The notes below the pieces were generated by a model. That model worked only from the letters and a program-made list of their open reading frames with translations. It had not been told where the DNA came from and did not search any database. A stretch of DNA of 64,000 bases from the NCBI RefSeq assembly GCF_051131705.1, contig NZ_CP180316.1, forward strand, positions 2,728,001 through 2,792,000, in the 5' to 3' direction. This DNA is from Arthrobacter_M sp030063245. Lineage in GTDB: Bacteria > Actinomycetota > Actinomycetes > Actinomycetales > Micrococcaceae. Of this stretch, positions 1 through 8,381 are shown one piece after another; within the stretch, counting starts at the first letter, position 1; each line of letters opens with the position of its first letter. The position numbers and the translations under genes were made by a program.

Positions 1-574
1 CAGTCTTGGCGGTGACCTTGTTGTAGCCGAGCAGGTGGGGCCAAGGGCCCTCGGGCATAGAGAAGGGCCCGTCCACCCTGCCGGTGGGTAAAATCGACAC
101 CGGCCGGACACCGGCCGGACATTCGACCCGGTCATCAAAACGTGAAATCTCCACCGGAAGGACACGTTCCACCGCGGACCCGGCATAGAAGGCCTTTCCT
201 TCAATGCCCTGAAAGCTAAGGTAGCCGCCCATCATGGCCAGACCGCCGCCGCTGGCCGTCCACTCAGCCAACAGTTCCAGCCGATCGGGCTGCCTTTGTG
301 AAGACAGCCACGTGCTGGCCGAAAGCAGCAGGCTGTTGGCGCCAATGTCCGAGATGATCACAACATCGAACTTGTTGAGGGAGTCCAAATCCGAAGGGAA
401 GTTTTCCGCCACCTCATGACCCGGCATAAACGTCAGGTCAATATCGGATCCGGTCAGCGCCTTGACCAACGGACCATGCCCGGTGTGGAAGGTCACGCTG
501 TTGAACGAATCGAACCCTTTGTAATGTGTCGAATTGCTGATCCAGGATTCGCCAGCGAGCAGAACTTTAATCAT
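1..574 (-). CDS. Glutamine amidotransferase-like protein (PF07090 type), 3' end outside window
   Basis: Reading leftward from 574 the frame stays open to the window edge, giving about 191 residues. The N-terminus (IKVLLAGESWISNSTHYKGF) and the later stretches DVVIISDIGANSLLL and GGGLAMMGGYLSFQGI match what I know of the putative glutamine amidotransferase family PF07090 (formerly DUF1355), a class I GATase-like fold of unknown reaction. Three ATG codons lie in a row (574, 577, 580); AAGG at 581-584 suits the innermost one at 574. It is transcribed away from the LacI gene, and the shared intergenic region carries two operator-like palindromes, so co-regulation is likely. The family assignment is from recalled sequence similarity; the substrate is unknown. 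Confidence 0.8.
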   Translation of the reverse strand, partial: MIKVLLAGESWISNSTHYKGFDSFNSVTFHTGHGPLVKALTGSDIDLTFMPGHEVAENFPSDLDSLNKFDVVIISDIGANSLLLSASTWLSSQRQPDRLELLAEWTASGGGLAMMGGYLSFQGIEGKAFYAGSAVERVLPVEISRFDDRVECPAGVRPVSILPTGRVDGPFSMPEGPWPHLLGYNKVTAKT

Positions 575-652
575 CATCATCCTTGAATTTTCAGGGGTTA
601 CGCGCCGATACCGGCGGTCTTGCGTCGGCGTTGTGACCTAGGCTACGTTTGA

Positions 653-691
653 CCAAAGCGGTTTGGCAAGAGGTTTGGCAAAGCGGTTTGC
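653..691. promoter_or_regulatory. Two LacI-type operator-like pseudo-palindromes
   Basis: CCAAAGCGGTTTGG (653-666) and GCAAAGCGGTTTGC (678-691) are 14-bp pseudo-palindromes sharing the core CAAAGCGGTTTG, with one mismatch per half-site. LacI/GalR proteins typically bind even palindromes centred on CG. The centres are 25 bp apart, and the pair lies in the divergent gap just upstream of the LacI-family gene. Autoregulation plus control of the divergent gene is the inference. Confidence 0.6.
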
Positions 692-724
692 AAATGACGT
701 GAACGACGACCTGAAGGAGGGCCC

Positions 725-1756
725 GTGGTATCCATAGCCGATGTTGCTTCACTGGCCGGGGTGAGCCCCACGACGGTTTCCCACACCCTCAGCGGAAAGC
801 GGAAGGTCAGCGACGAGGTCCAGCAACGTGTGCACGATGCCATGGAAAAGCTCGCCTACCTGCCCCACAGGGCCGCACAAAACCTCGCCTTGGGGATGAC
901 CCGCATTGTGGCGATGCTTGTGCCTGATGTCGGGGATGAATTTTTCGCCATACTCACCAAAGGCGCCGAGGGAGTTGCGAGCTCCAGGGGATACAACATC
1001 CTGTTGTGCAACACCGGCTTCAACCATGAACGTGAAGTCCTTTACCTGGAAATGCTCCGCGGCAAGGCTGTCGACGGCGTCATCTACGCCGCCGGCGCCG
1101 AAATGACGGGAGAGGAGCTGACCAGGCTGCTGGGAGACATTCCGCTCGTTCACGTCGATGAGGAGATCGAAGGCTCACGGACTGTTGCTGTGGTCTCCGA
1201 CAATGTCACCGGCGGCCGGCTGGCGGCCGAGCATTTGTTGGAATACGGTCATCACAAGGCGTTGGTCTTGGCCGGGGAAGAACACCTCATCAGCAGCACT
1301 CAGCGGGTGGAGGGATTCCTGTCCGCCTGGGCCGCGGCGGGCGGCATTGCCACCGTCAGCCGTGGGGCGTTGACCATCGATGGTGGAACCGCAGCCCTGC
1401 AAGCGTGCATCGGCGATATTACTGACGACGACTTCACCGCGATTTTCGCCGTCAATGACCTCATGGCCCACGCGGCCATCCAAGAACTGCAAGCCATGAA
1501 GCTGCGCGTGCCAGAAGACGTCTCCGTGGTCGGCTTTGATGACATCTCCCTGGCCCGGCGATCGCAACCCACCATCACCTCCGTCCATCAGGACATCACG
1601 GGTCTGGGCTCCAAAGCCGCCGAGATCCTGCTGGATTCACTTGAGCACAAATCCCCGCCTCAACCTCACCGCGAAATCCTGTCCGTCACCCTCATCGCCC
1701 GTGCTTCCTCCGGCGAATCGCGGTTCGGCCCAAACCCCCCGTCCCCACAACCATGA
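725..1756 (+). CDS. LacI/GalR-family transcriptional regulator
   Basis: 343 residues, normal for the family. Residues 1-50 form the LacI helix-turn-helix (SIADVASLAGVSPTTVSHTL, then a hinge helix with RAAQNLALG). The rest is a periplasmic-binding-protein-like sensor domain, with the typical C-terminal motif DVSVVGFDDISLARRSQP. The GTG start at 725 is supported by a near-perfect ribosome binding site (GAAGGAGG, 713-720) four bases upstream. It is divergent from the GATase-like gene and precedes an MBL-fold hydrolase on the same strand by 87 bp. It probably represses its neighbours until a small effector binds; the effector cannot be read from sequence. Confidence 0.93.
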   Translation: MVSIADVASLAGVSPTTVSHTLSGKRKVSDEVQQRVHDAMEKLAYLPHRAAQNLALGMTRIVAMLVPDVGDEFFAILTKGAEGVASSRGYNILLCNTGFNHEREVLYLEMLRGKAVDGVIYAAGAEMTGEELTRLLGDIPLVHVDEEIEGSRTVAVVSDNVTGGRLAAEHLLEYGHHKALVLAGEEHLISSTQRVEGFLSAWAAAGGIATVSRGALTIDGGTAALQACIGDITDDDFTAIFAVNDLMAHAAIQELQAMKLRVPEDVSVVGFDDISLARRSQPTITSVHQDITGLGSKAAEILLDSLEHKSPPQPHREILSVTLIARASSGESRFGPNPPSPQP

Positions 1757-1843
1757 GGAACGCAGTTCGGCGCGCGCCAGGCCTTGTCCTACCACCCGCT
1801 CTAAAAACACCACTGTCAGCCAACAACCAAAGGAGACACTTCG

Positions 1844-2668
1844 ATGGGTGTAAAGATTCAACACATCGTGACCGGGGAACTGGAAAGCTCCCTGTCCGTA
1901 TCCCTGCTTAATTCCGGGGCCCACCCGGACCTGCCCGTGGAGGACCGGCGTCCCTTCGGATGGCGGACGGACATCCAGCGCAAGAACGGGGAAATCACCC
2001 AGGGCGTCATGGTGCCAGTGCCCGTGTGGCTCATCCAGGGCGCTGACCAGGTGATTCTCGTGGACACCGGACTCGGAGACATCGGCGAGGTCTCCCAGAT
2101 GCAAAGCCGCTACGGAGTCGACTTCGTAGCATCCCGCACCGAGGGCCAGGACCTCGTGCAGGGGCTGGCCCAACACGGGGTTGCCCCTCAGGATGTTGAC
2201 ATCGTCATCCTCACCCACCTGCATTTCGACCACATCGGCAACAATGAACTCTTCCCCAACGCCACTTTTATCGTCCAAAAGGATGAACTCCCCCATGCTG
2301 ATGAACCGCCCTCCTTCTGCATGTTTTACTACCCCGAATACAGCTACAAGATCGACGCGGTACGCGAACGACTGCAAGTCATAGACGGCGACCACCGCAT
2401 CAACGACTCGGTCCGCTTGGTCAAGATCGGAGGCCACACACCCGGTTGCATGGTCGTCATGGTGGAAACGGACGCCGGGACGGTTTGCCTGACCAGCGAT
2501 GTCATGTACAACTACAAGAACCTGGAACTCAACTGGCCCATGGGATCCTTCTGGGACTTGCCCGAGCTCATGACCGGCTACGACCGGATAAGGAAAGAAG
2601 CCGACATCATCATCCCGGAACACGACTGGAAATTCCGCGAACTCTACCCAACAGGCCAACTCGGCTAG
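1844..2668 (+). CDS. Metallo-beta-lactamase-fold hydrolase, AHL-lactonase-like
   Basis: 274 residues. The zinc-binding signature is complete: THLHFDHIG (HxHxDH), HTPGC, the bridging Asp in LTSDVMYNY, and the late His in PEHDWKF. Overall length and the early VPVPVWLI...VDTGLGD segment resemble N-acyl-homoserine lactonase-type members of PF00753, but many enzymes of this subfamily hydrolyse other lactones or esters. The ATG at 1844 follows AAAGGAG with a short spacer. It lies after the LacI gene and may be in its regulon. Quorum quenching is a possibility, not shown. Confidence 0.85.
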   Translation: MGVKIQHIVTGELESSLSVSLLNSGAHPDLPVEDRRPFGWRTDIQRKNGEITQGVMVPVPVWLIQGADQVILVDTGLGDIGEVSQMQSRYGVDFVASRTEGQDLVQGLAQHGVAPQDVDIVILTHLHFDHIGNNELFPNATFIVQKDELPHADEPPSFCMFYYPEYSYKIDAVRERLQVIDGDHRINDSVRLVKIGGHTPGCMVVMVETDAGTVCLTSDVMYNYKNLELNWPMGSFWDLPELMTGYDRIRKEADIIIPEHDWKFRELYPTGQLG

Positions 2669-2745
2669 ACTCCACACCCCACCAACGGGAAGAACATACC
2701 CAGGACCGCTGCCTCAAAAAAGACCCGGCCATAACTCCGCAACCC

Positions 2746-2778
2746 GGAGTGGCGGCCGCTGGTATCGGCTGCCACTCC
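2746..2778. terminator. Stem-loop after the MBL-fold gene, possible terminator
   Basis: GGAGTGGC (2746-2753) pairs exactly with GCCACTCC (2771-2778); an inner CCG/CGG can extend the stem. It lies 78 bp after the stop codon. No T-run follows, so intrinsic termination is uncertain. Confidence 0.35.
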
Positions 2779-2804
2779 ACTGTGTCCCCCCGCGACTGGC
2801 CCCC

Positions 2805-3952
2805 TAGTGTAGTGTCTCAGTTTTGTTTTGTGGCTTGGAGGGCTACGCGTCCGCGGCGGACTTTTTCGATGATGGAGTCGGCGGTCGCTGTCCAAATCAG
2901 CGGCGTGGGGTTCTCGTTGTTGACGCGGATGTAGGCTTCGATTTTCTCGATTAAATCCGGCACCGAGTGGAAGACCCCGCGGCGCAGTGCCCTCTCCGTG
3001 AGGTCCCTGAACCAGCGCTCCACCAGGTTCAGCCAGGAGGAGGTTGGGGTGAAATGCAGGTGAAACCGCGGGTTCTTCTCCAGCCATGCTTTCACGTTCG
3101 AATGCTTATGGGTCGCATAGTTGTCCACTATGAGGTGGATTTGAAGGCCCTTGGGGACCTCCTTCTCGATGGTTTTTAGAAACCCCAGGAATTCATCGTG
3201 CCGGTGCTTGGGCACGCAGGATCCCAGGACCTTTCCCGTGGCGACCTCCAAGGCCGCGAAGAGCGTGGTGGTTCCGTTGCGCTTGTAGTCATGCGTTACG
3301 GTCTCGGCCCGACCCCTGACCATCGGCAGGGACGGTTGGGAACGGTCAAGAGCCTGGATCGAGGTCTTCTCATCCATGCAGAAAACCATCGCGTTCTCCG
3401 GCGGATTCAGGTACAGCCCGCACACATCAATGAGCTTCTCGTCAAAGTTCGGATCGGTGGAGAGCTTGAACGTCTTGATCAGGTGCGGCTTCAGCCCACG
3501 TGCCGCCCAAATCCGCTGCACCTGCGCCGGAGACACACCGACACGTGCCGCCATGGACCGCACCGACCAATGCGTCGCACCCTCCGGTTTGGAAAACCGC
3601 GTCAATTCAACGATTTCGGCGATCTTCGACTCCGGGATCGCCGGCTTGCGCCCCCGCCCCTCCTTGACCTTGCCGAACTCCTTCAGCCCTTCCCCTACGA
3701 ACCGGGCACGCCAAGCCCGCACCGTCGCCGGGCTTACACCCACCACCCGGGAGATCCACTCGTTAGCCAGGCCCTCGGCAGCCATCAGGAGAACCTGCGC
3801 CCGCTGCACCTCGCGATGTGAAGCAAGCCGAGACTTGGACAGGGCCTCCAAGACCTCGTGCTGGGCGTCGGTGAGGGTCAATGCGGGAGCTGGATTCGAC
3901 ATGTTCCCAGCTTAATCCACAAGTCATAAACTATTTTGGAGACACACCACTA
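2805..3952 (-). mobile_element. IS630-family insertion sequence, complete
   Basis: About 1.15 kb, bounded by imperfect inverted repeats (CTAGTGTAGTGTCTC at 2804-2818 and the complement of GAGACACACCACTAG at 3938-3952), two mismatches apart. A TA dinucleotide stands at both ends (2805-2806, 3951-3952), as expected from the TA target duplication of IS630/Tc1 elements. It carries a single intact transposase. Confidence 0.85.
2817..3902 (-). CDS. IS630-family transposase
   Basis: 361 residues, full length. The N-terminus has two helix-turn-helix units (ISRVVGVSPATVRAW; ARVGVSPAQVQRIW), and the C-terminus a DDE catalytic domain with Asp in FCMDEKTSIQ, Asp in LIVDNYATHK and Glu in LNLVERWFRDLT. 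These are the hallmark residues of IS630-type enzymes. The gene fills the element, the stop lying 13 bp from the left end. No frameshift is seen, so it is probably active. Confidence 0.95.
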   Translation of the reverse strand: MSNPAPALTLTDAQHEVLEALSKSRLASHREVQRAQVLLMAAEGLANEWISRVVGVSPATVRAWRARFVGEGLKEFGKVKEGRGRKPAIPESKIAEIVELTRFSKPEGATHWSVRSMAARVGVSPAQVQRIWAARGLKPHLIKTFKLSTDPNFDEKLIDVCGLYLNPPENAMVFCMDEKTSIQALDRSQPSLPMVRGRAETVTHDYKRNGTTTLFAALEVATGKVLGSCVPKHRHDEFLGFLKTIEKEVPKGLQIHLIVDNYATHKHSNVKAWLEKNPRFHLHFTPTSSWLNLVERWFRDLTERALRRGVFHSVPDLIEKIEAYIRVNNENPTPLIWTATADSIIEKVRRGRVALQATKQN

Positions 3953-4320
3953 GATCTCAATAAAGGATCCTTCAACAGGACGACCTGCGGTCGCCTCTTT
4001 GCGATGCAAGTGTGCGGCGTGTTTGTCATTTTCAGCGGTGTGGTGACGCTGTCGCGCCGTGGGGGTTGAAAATATGGCCGTGGCTGGCTTCCGCCCTGTC
4101 GTTGGGGTGATGGTGGGCGAATAATTGTTTTTGTCTGTTGCGGTTGACGCCGGTTCTTCTTGGTGCCGAGTTGGAGCCTGTTTTTCAGCGTGGCGTGGAG
4201 GGCTTCCACGGGAACCGTGGATTGTTGCTTCGAGCACGAGTGCTAGATTCCTGATTTTCTCCCTGTCCTCCCCGTGGCAGACACTCATATGTACCCCAGA
4301 GTTGAAGAAGGGTTACGGGA
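3953..4320 (+). ncRNA. Structured noncoding left part of IS110 element, candidate bridge RNA region
   Basis: 368 bp without a convincing gene between the IS630 end and the IS110 transposase. It contains several stem-loops: CGACC/GGTCG (3981-3993), a 7-bp perfect stem TCCACGG-GAA-CCGTGGA (4205-4221) and AGCA-CGAG-TGCT (4233-4244). IS110 elements of the IS110 group carry their guide (bridge/seek) RNA in a long noncoding segment upstream of the transposase. That this segment encodes such an RNA is inferred from position and structure only; the exact element boundary is not visible. Confidence 0.45.
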
Positions 4321-5556
4321 ATGGACATTGTGCATGAGCGCTCCGTTGGGATGGATATTTCCAAACGTAACGCGAAGGTTTGTCTCAGGGTTCCAGGTAA
4401 AGTCAGGGGCCAGTTCACCTCGACAGTGACGACGTGGGGTGCCACCACGAATCAGATTCTGGCCTTGCGCACGTTTCTGGAGGAACAGAACGTCACGGTT
4501 GTGGTGATGGAATCAACCAGCGATTACTGGAAGCCGTTCTATTATCTCCTTGAGGGGAGTCTGCCGTTGATGCTGGTCAACGCCAAACACGCGAAGAATT
4601 TACCCGGCCGCAAGACCGACGTTTCCGACGCCGCCTGGCTGGCTCAGCTCGGAGCGCACGGCTTGCTACGCGCCTCGTTCGTTCCCCCCGAGCCCATCCG
4701 GGAGTTGCGGGACCTAACCCGTGCTCGGGCTGTCACCGTTCAGGACAGGACGCGGGAACTGCACCGGCTGGAGAAGTTCCTCGAGAGCACGGGCATTAAA
4801 CTCTCCGGCGTTGTCAGTGAGTTGACCGGTGTCTCATCCAGGGCGATGTTGGAGGCGCTAATTATGGGAGAGCGGGACCCGCAGGTACTGGCACAGTTCG
4901 CCCGCGCGAGTATGAGGTCAAAGATTCCCGAGCTCACCGAGGCGCTCACCGGGATGTTCGGCGACCATCACGCGTTCATGGTTCGTATTCATCTGGACCG
5001 CATCGATCAGCTTGACCAGACCATCAAGGACTTCACCAAGCGCGTCGAGACGATGATCGAGCCCTTTCGCGCAGCGCGGGAAGCGCTGATAACCATCCCG
5101 GGAGTCTCGAGCTTGGTCGCCGACGTGATCATCGCCGAGACCGGCGCCGACATGAGTGTCTTCCCCACCTCAGCGCATCTGGCGTCCTGGGCTGGTGTCT
5201 GTCCAGGCTCCAATGAGTCCGCGGGCCGGATCAAGTCGACCAAGATCATGCCCGGCAACAAGTACCTGAAAGCTGCTCTGGGTATCGCCGCGATGTCTGC
5301 TTCCCGAAGCAAAAATACCTACCTCAGCGTCAAGTACAGGCGAATTGCCGGCCGGCGCGGCCGGGTCAAAGCGATCGTCGCAATCGAGCACGTCATCCTC
5401 ACCGCTACCTGGCATATGCTCGCCAATGGCGAGATTTACCAGGATCCCGGAGCCGACTACTACCTCAAACGCGATCCCGAACAAGCCAAGAGCAGAGCTA
5501 TCCGCCAGCTCAAAACTCTCGGTTACGAGGTCAGCATCACACCAGCAGCTGCCTAA
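4321..5556 (+). CDS. IS110-family transposase (DEDD + Tnp_20)
   Basis: 411 residues, typical length. The N-terminal DEDD RuvC-like domain shows Asp in VGMDISKRN, Glu in VVMESTSDYW and the Asp pair in GRKTDVSDAAWLA. The C-terminal Transposase_20 domain shows the helix-hairpin-helix-like ITIPGVSSLVADVI and the conserved ASWAGVCPGSNESAG with the serine thought to act in recombination. ATG at 4321 is preceded by AAGAAGGG eight bases upstream. The frame is intact. It would act with an RNA encoded in the adjacent noncoding DNA. Confidence 0.95.
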   Translation: MDIVHERSVGMDISKRNAKVCLRVPGKVRGQFTSTVTTWGATTNQILALRTFLEEQNVTVVVMESTSDYWKPFYYLLEGSLPLMLVNAKHAKNLPGRKTDVSDAAWLAQLGAHGLLRASFVPPEPIRELRDLTRARAVTVQDRTRELHRLEKFLESTGIKLSGVVSELTGVSSRAMLEALIMGERDPQVLAQFARASMRSKIPELTEALTGMFGDHHAFMVRIHLDRIDQLDQTIKDFTKRVETMIEPFRAAREALITIPGVSSLVADVIIAETGADMSVFPTSAHLASWAGVCPGSNESAGRIKSTKIMPGNKYLKAALGIAAMSASRSKNTYLSVKYRRIAGRRGRVKAIVAIEHVILTATWHMLANGEIYQDPGADYYLKRDPEQAKSRAIRQLKTLGYEVSITPAAA

Positions 5557-5560
5557 CTCA

Positions 5561-5581
5561 CCTCTATTTTCGTACTAGAGG
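5561..5581. terminator. Small hairpin just after the IS110 transposase
   Basis: CCTCTA (5561-5566) pairs with TAGAGG (5576-5581) around a 9-base loop, five bases after the stop codon. It could be a weak terminator or part of the right end of the IS; neither is proven. Confidence 0.3.
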
Positions 5582-5647
5582 AACCGGCGGCCGCACCCAC
5601 ACCTCGAAGCGGACTCTGCCCTAGAGGTGGTCAATGCGAGGGGTTAT

Positions 5648-6184
5648 TCAGATGGCATTGCCGTGCTGATCGGCGCCTTGGATGCCGTGCAGGAGCCGGG
5701 GGTCCAGGGGGGCGCCTCGCTTGATGATGCTGACGGAGCCGGTTCCTTCCAGAACGACGACCGCGACTTCGCTGAGGTTGCGTACGCCTCCGCCGCGGAG
5801 GGTTTCCCACAGCTCCTCCTCGGAGACCCGCGCCCGTTTGAGGTTCCCGGTCAGAATGCGCTCCCCGGCGACCAGAAGAATCGGCCGGTCGCGGACCAGG
5901 AGCGCGCCGATCCAGGTTCTCGCCAGCTTGTCGGTGAACCAGCGCAACATCACCAGGGCGAGCAGGGCGATGACTCCGGCAGCGAGGGTAGGTGTGTAGC
6001 CGGTGATGACACGGCCTCCGGCGGAACCGAGCACGAGCAGGATGGCGACATCGAAAGTGGACATGCGCGCCACGGACCGCTGTCCCAGCAGCCGCAGCAG
6101 CAACAGCAACACGACGGCGATCCCGAGCGCCGATGCGACTACGACCACCGCCTCAAGCGGCGAGACTCCCAACGCCTGCCACAT
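5648..6184 (-). CDS. YetF/DUF421-family membrane protein
   Basis: 178 residues. Three hydrophobic segments fill the N-terminal half (about residues 10-34, 45-60 and 66-84), followed by a soluble C-terminal domain with LVRDRPILLVAGERILTGNLKRARVSEEELWETLR and a LSEVAVVVLEGTGSVSIIKR strand pair. This layout and the motifs SVARMSTFDVAILLVLGS and RPILLVAGE match the DUF421/YetF family, membrane proteins of unclear role linked in bacilli to spore or envelope functions. ATG at 6184 is preceded by GGAGCGAGG. It stands alone between an IS110 element and wecB. Confidence 0.87.
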   Translation of the reverse strand: MWQALGVSPLEAVVVVASALGIAVVLLLLLRLLGQRSVARMSTFDVAILLVLGSAGGRVITGYTPTLAAGVIALLALVMLRWFTDKLARTWIGALLVRDRPILLVAGERILTGNLKRARVSEEELWETLRGGGVRNLSEVAVVVLEGTGSVSIIKRGAPLDPRLLHGIQGADQHGNAI

Positions 6185-6594
6185 CCTCGCTCCTCCACTG
6201 ACCGGCCCGGCGCGGAAGGTGTCTGGGCTTCGTTGCCCTTAAATCGACGCGCCGGTCTTCAATTGTTTGTGCGGCGGCGCCGATGTAGAGAACGGCAGGA
6301 CCGTTGACCTCTGACTAACGCGAAGATGGTGCCGTGCGTAATATCCAGTAGAGGCTACGGCCAACATTTTTGCAACGCCAATCAGGTGTTAACGCCAACC
6401 GAAAATAGGGCCAGAAACGCCAACTGAGAATAGGGGCACCGACCATTATGGAAGGTGTATGGTCCGGACACCCGTCACGGCCGGCGAACTGCCGCAATGC
6501 CTCGGAGCAGCACATCCCCGCGGCCAATCCCGCGCCGCGTTGGAAAGCTCGGTAGACTCCAGAGGACCAAACCACGTCCCACCCGGGGGAACCC
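6185..6594. other. 410-bp intergenic region before wecB
   Basis: No supported gene. It holds a cluster of AACGCCAA-containing direct repeats (listed separately) that look like the end of a lost insertion sequence, and a GGGGGAA ribosome-binding site just before wecB. Confidence 0.5.
6373..6436. repeat. Tandemly placed AACGCCAA repeats, likely IS terminus remnant
   Basis: AACGCCAA occurs three times (from 6374, 6391 and 6416). The last two extend into near-identical 20-mers, AACGCCAACCGAAAATAGGG and AACGCCAACTGAGAATAGGG. Multiple short terminal repeats of this kind are typical of IS21-family ends. No transposase adjoins it, so it is a relic at best. Confidence 0.4.
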
Positions 6595-7740
6595 ATGCTC
6601 AAGCTGATGCCGATCTACGGTACGCGCCCGGAGGCCATCAAAATGGCCCCCATCATCAAAGCCATCCAGGAATCCCCCGACTTCGAGTGCGTCGTGACCG
6701 TGACCGGCCAGCACAGGGAAATGCTCGACCAGGTCAACAAACTCTTCGGCATCACCCCCGACCACGACCTGAACATCATCTCGCCCCGCCAGACCCTCAA
6801 CTCGATCATGGCCAAAACCCTCACCGGTCTTGACCTGTTGTTCCAAGCCGGCGCACCGGACGCCGTGATCGTCCAAGGCGACACCACCACGTCCACGGCA
6901 GCCGCCATCGCCGCTTTTTACCGCGGCATCCCCGTCGTCCACGTCGAGGCCGGACTGCGCAGCGGAGACCTCTTCTCCCCGTTCCCCGAAGAGGGCAACC
7001 GCAAAATCTCCAGCCACATCTCCAGCCTCCACCTGGCCCCCACCTCGGTCAGCAAGGCCAACCTGCTGCGCGAAAACATCAACCCCAAAGACATTGTGGT
7101 CACCGGAAACACCGTGATCGACGCCCTGCTGGAAACGGTCGAAAAGGGCGTCCCGTTCCATGACCAGATGCTCAGGGACCTGGCGGATTCGGGCAAGGAA
7201 GTCCTGCTCGTCACCACGCACCGGCGGGAAAACCAAGGGAACACGATGGGCGGCATCGGCCGGGCGCTGGCCCGCATCGCCGACGCGTACCCGGAGCTGA
7301 CCATCGTCCTTCCGTTGCACAAAAACCCGGCCGTCCGCGAAGCCGTTCTGCCCTCGATCGCCGGCAAACCTAACGTCATCATCACCGAACCGCTGGCCTA
7401 CGGCGAATTCACCCGCCTGCTGTCCCTCGCCCGCGTGGTGCTCACCGATTCCGGCGGCGTCCAGGAAGAGGCACCCAGTCTGGGCAAACCCGTGCTGGTG
7501 ATGCGGAACAATACCGAGCGACCGGAAGCGGTATCGGCTGGCACGGTCAAGCTGATCGGGACCGACGAAGCCGTTATTTTCCAGGAAGTCGCGGCCCTAC
7601 TCGATGACCCGGCGGCGTTTTCGGCCATGGCCAACGCCGTGAATCCATACGGCGACGGGGACGCGGCGGCACGCTGCCTGGCCGCCATTGCGGAACTCCT
7701 GAACGTCGGCGAGCGCCTGCCGGACTTCAACGGCAGCTGA
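6595..7740 (+). CDS. wecB: UDP-N-acetylglucosamine 2-epimerase (non-hydrolysing)
   Basis: 381 residues, the usual length. It interconverts UDP-GlcNAc and UDP-ManNAc in the cytoplasm. Diagnostic motifs are IYGTRPEAIKMAPII at the N-terminus, VHVEAGLRSGD (about residue 118), VTTHRRENQGNTMGGI, and LTDSGGVQEEAPSLGKPVLV with RNNTERPEAV near the C-terminus, which hold the UDP-binding and catalytic residues. ATG at 6595 follows GGGGGAACCC. It has no operon partner here; the matching dehydrogenase (WecC-like, 43938-45188) lies 36 kb away in the polymer operon, so together they would make UDP-ManNAcA. Confidence 0.95.
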   Translation: MLKLMPIYGTRPEAIKMAPIIKAIQESPDFECVVTVTGQHREMLDQVNKLFGITPDHDLNIISPRQTLNSIMAKTLTGLDLLFQAGAPDAVIVQGDTTTSTAAAIAAFYRGIPVVHVEAGLRSGDLFSPFPEEGNRKISSHISSLHLAPTSVSKANLLRENINPKDIVVTGNTVIDALLETVEKGVPFHDQMLRDLADSGKEVLLVTTHRRENQGNTMGGIGRALARIADAYPELTIVLPLHKNPAVREAVLPSIAGKPNVIITEPLAYGEFTRLLSLARVVLTDSGGVQEEAPSLGKPVLVMRNNTERPEAVSAGTVKLIGTDEAVIFQEVAALLDDPAAFSAMANAVNPYGDGDAAARCLAAIAELLNVGERLPDFNGS

Positions 7741-7784
7741 ACGACGACGACGGCACTCCAGCCGGCCGGCCGTCAAGCCGAGCG

Positions 7785-8263
7785 CTGATCGCGCCGGACC
7801 ATATCCAACACGGCATCGACTGCGACCGGTTAGTATATGAGCGGCGCAGGGGAACTCACGGCCAGCAAATCCGGGCGCTACTCCGCGAACTCGGCCACCG
7901 AACCGTCCCACCCCGACACTGTTGTCAAACAAGTGCTGACCGCTCCGACTGGTGGCGCCGAGCCCAATGGGCTCTTGACAACGCCATGTCTGCGGATCTG
8001 GAGAGGCGTGCGTTGGGGATAGGCATCCTCACTGTCCTGGCATACAGCGAACCGGCCAGGGCCCGCCGCTCCGCTTCAAACGACCGGCACCGACCGCTTT
8101 TGGCACTCCCGCTGTGGTTCCGCCCGGGCCGAAGCGCGGACCCCATGCTGCAGCCGAGCTCCGGGTCGAAGTCGCTGCCGCGAAGCTCCGGGTAGTGCTG
8201 GACTCTCGGCTTGGCCGCGAGACACCGTCCTCGGTGCGGTCCCTAGCGGAGGAAGACTACTAG
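7785..8263 (+). pseudogene. Probable decayed, frameshifted gene of unknown function
   Basis: One frame (positions divisible by 3) reads through 7740-8195 and looks coding around 7836-8050 (YERRRGTHGQQIRALLRELG ... WWRRAQWALDNA ... DLERRALGIGILTVLAYSE). A second frame then gives a coding-like tail ending at a TAG at 8261-8263 (HAAAELRVEVAAAKLRVVLD ... SVRSLAEEDY). The switch near 8040-8070 suggests a single-base indel. No clear start or ribosome-binding site is seen. I do not recognise the family. The rest of 7741-8381 shows nothing else. Confidence 0.35.
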
Positions 8264-8381
8264 GACAGCACACCCAGTCGGCCCGCTGGAATCACAGGAG
8301 AACCGCTTCGCGTCCTGGCGCCACTGATTCAAGCCCCGACGAATTCCGGGCCTAAGGTCGTCGTAACTGCAGCCTGGGACA

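Noticed and set aside
1637..2677. 346-codon leftward frame opposite the MBL-fold gene
   Set aside because: The MBL protein has complete metal-binding motifs; the opposite frame has none.
8264..8381. Possible tRNA near the rsmD end
   Set aside because: No cloverleaf or T-loop consensus could be formed.
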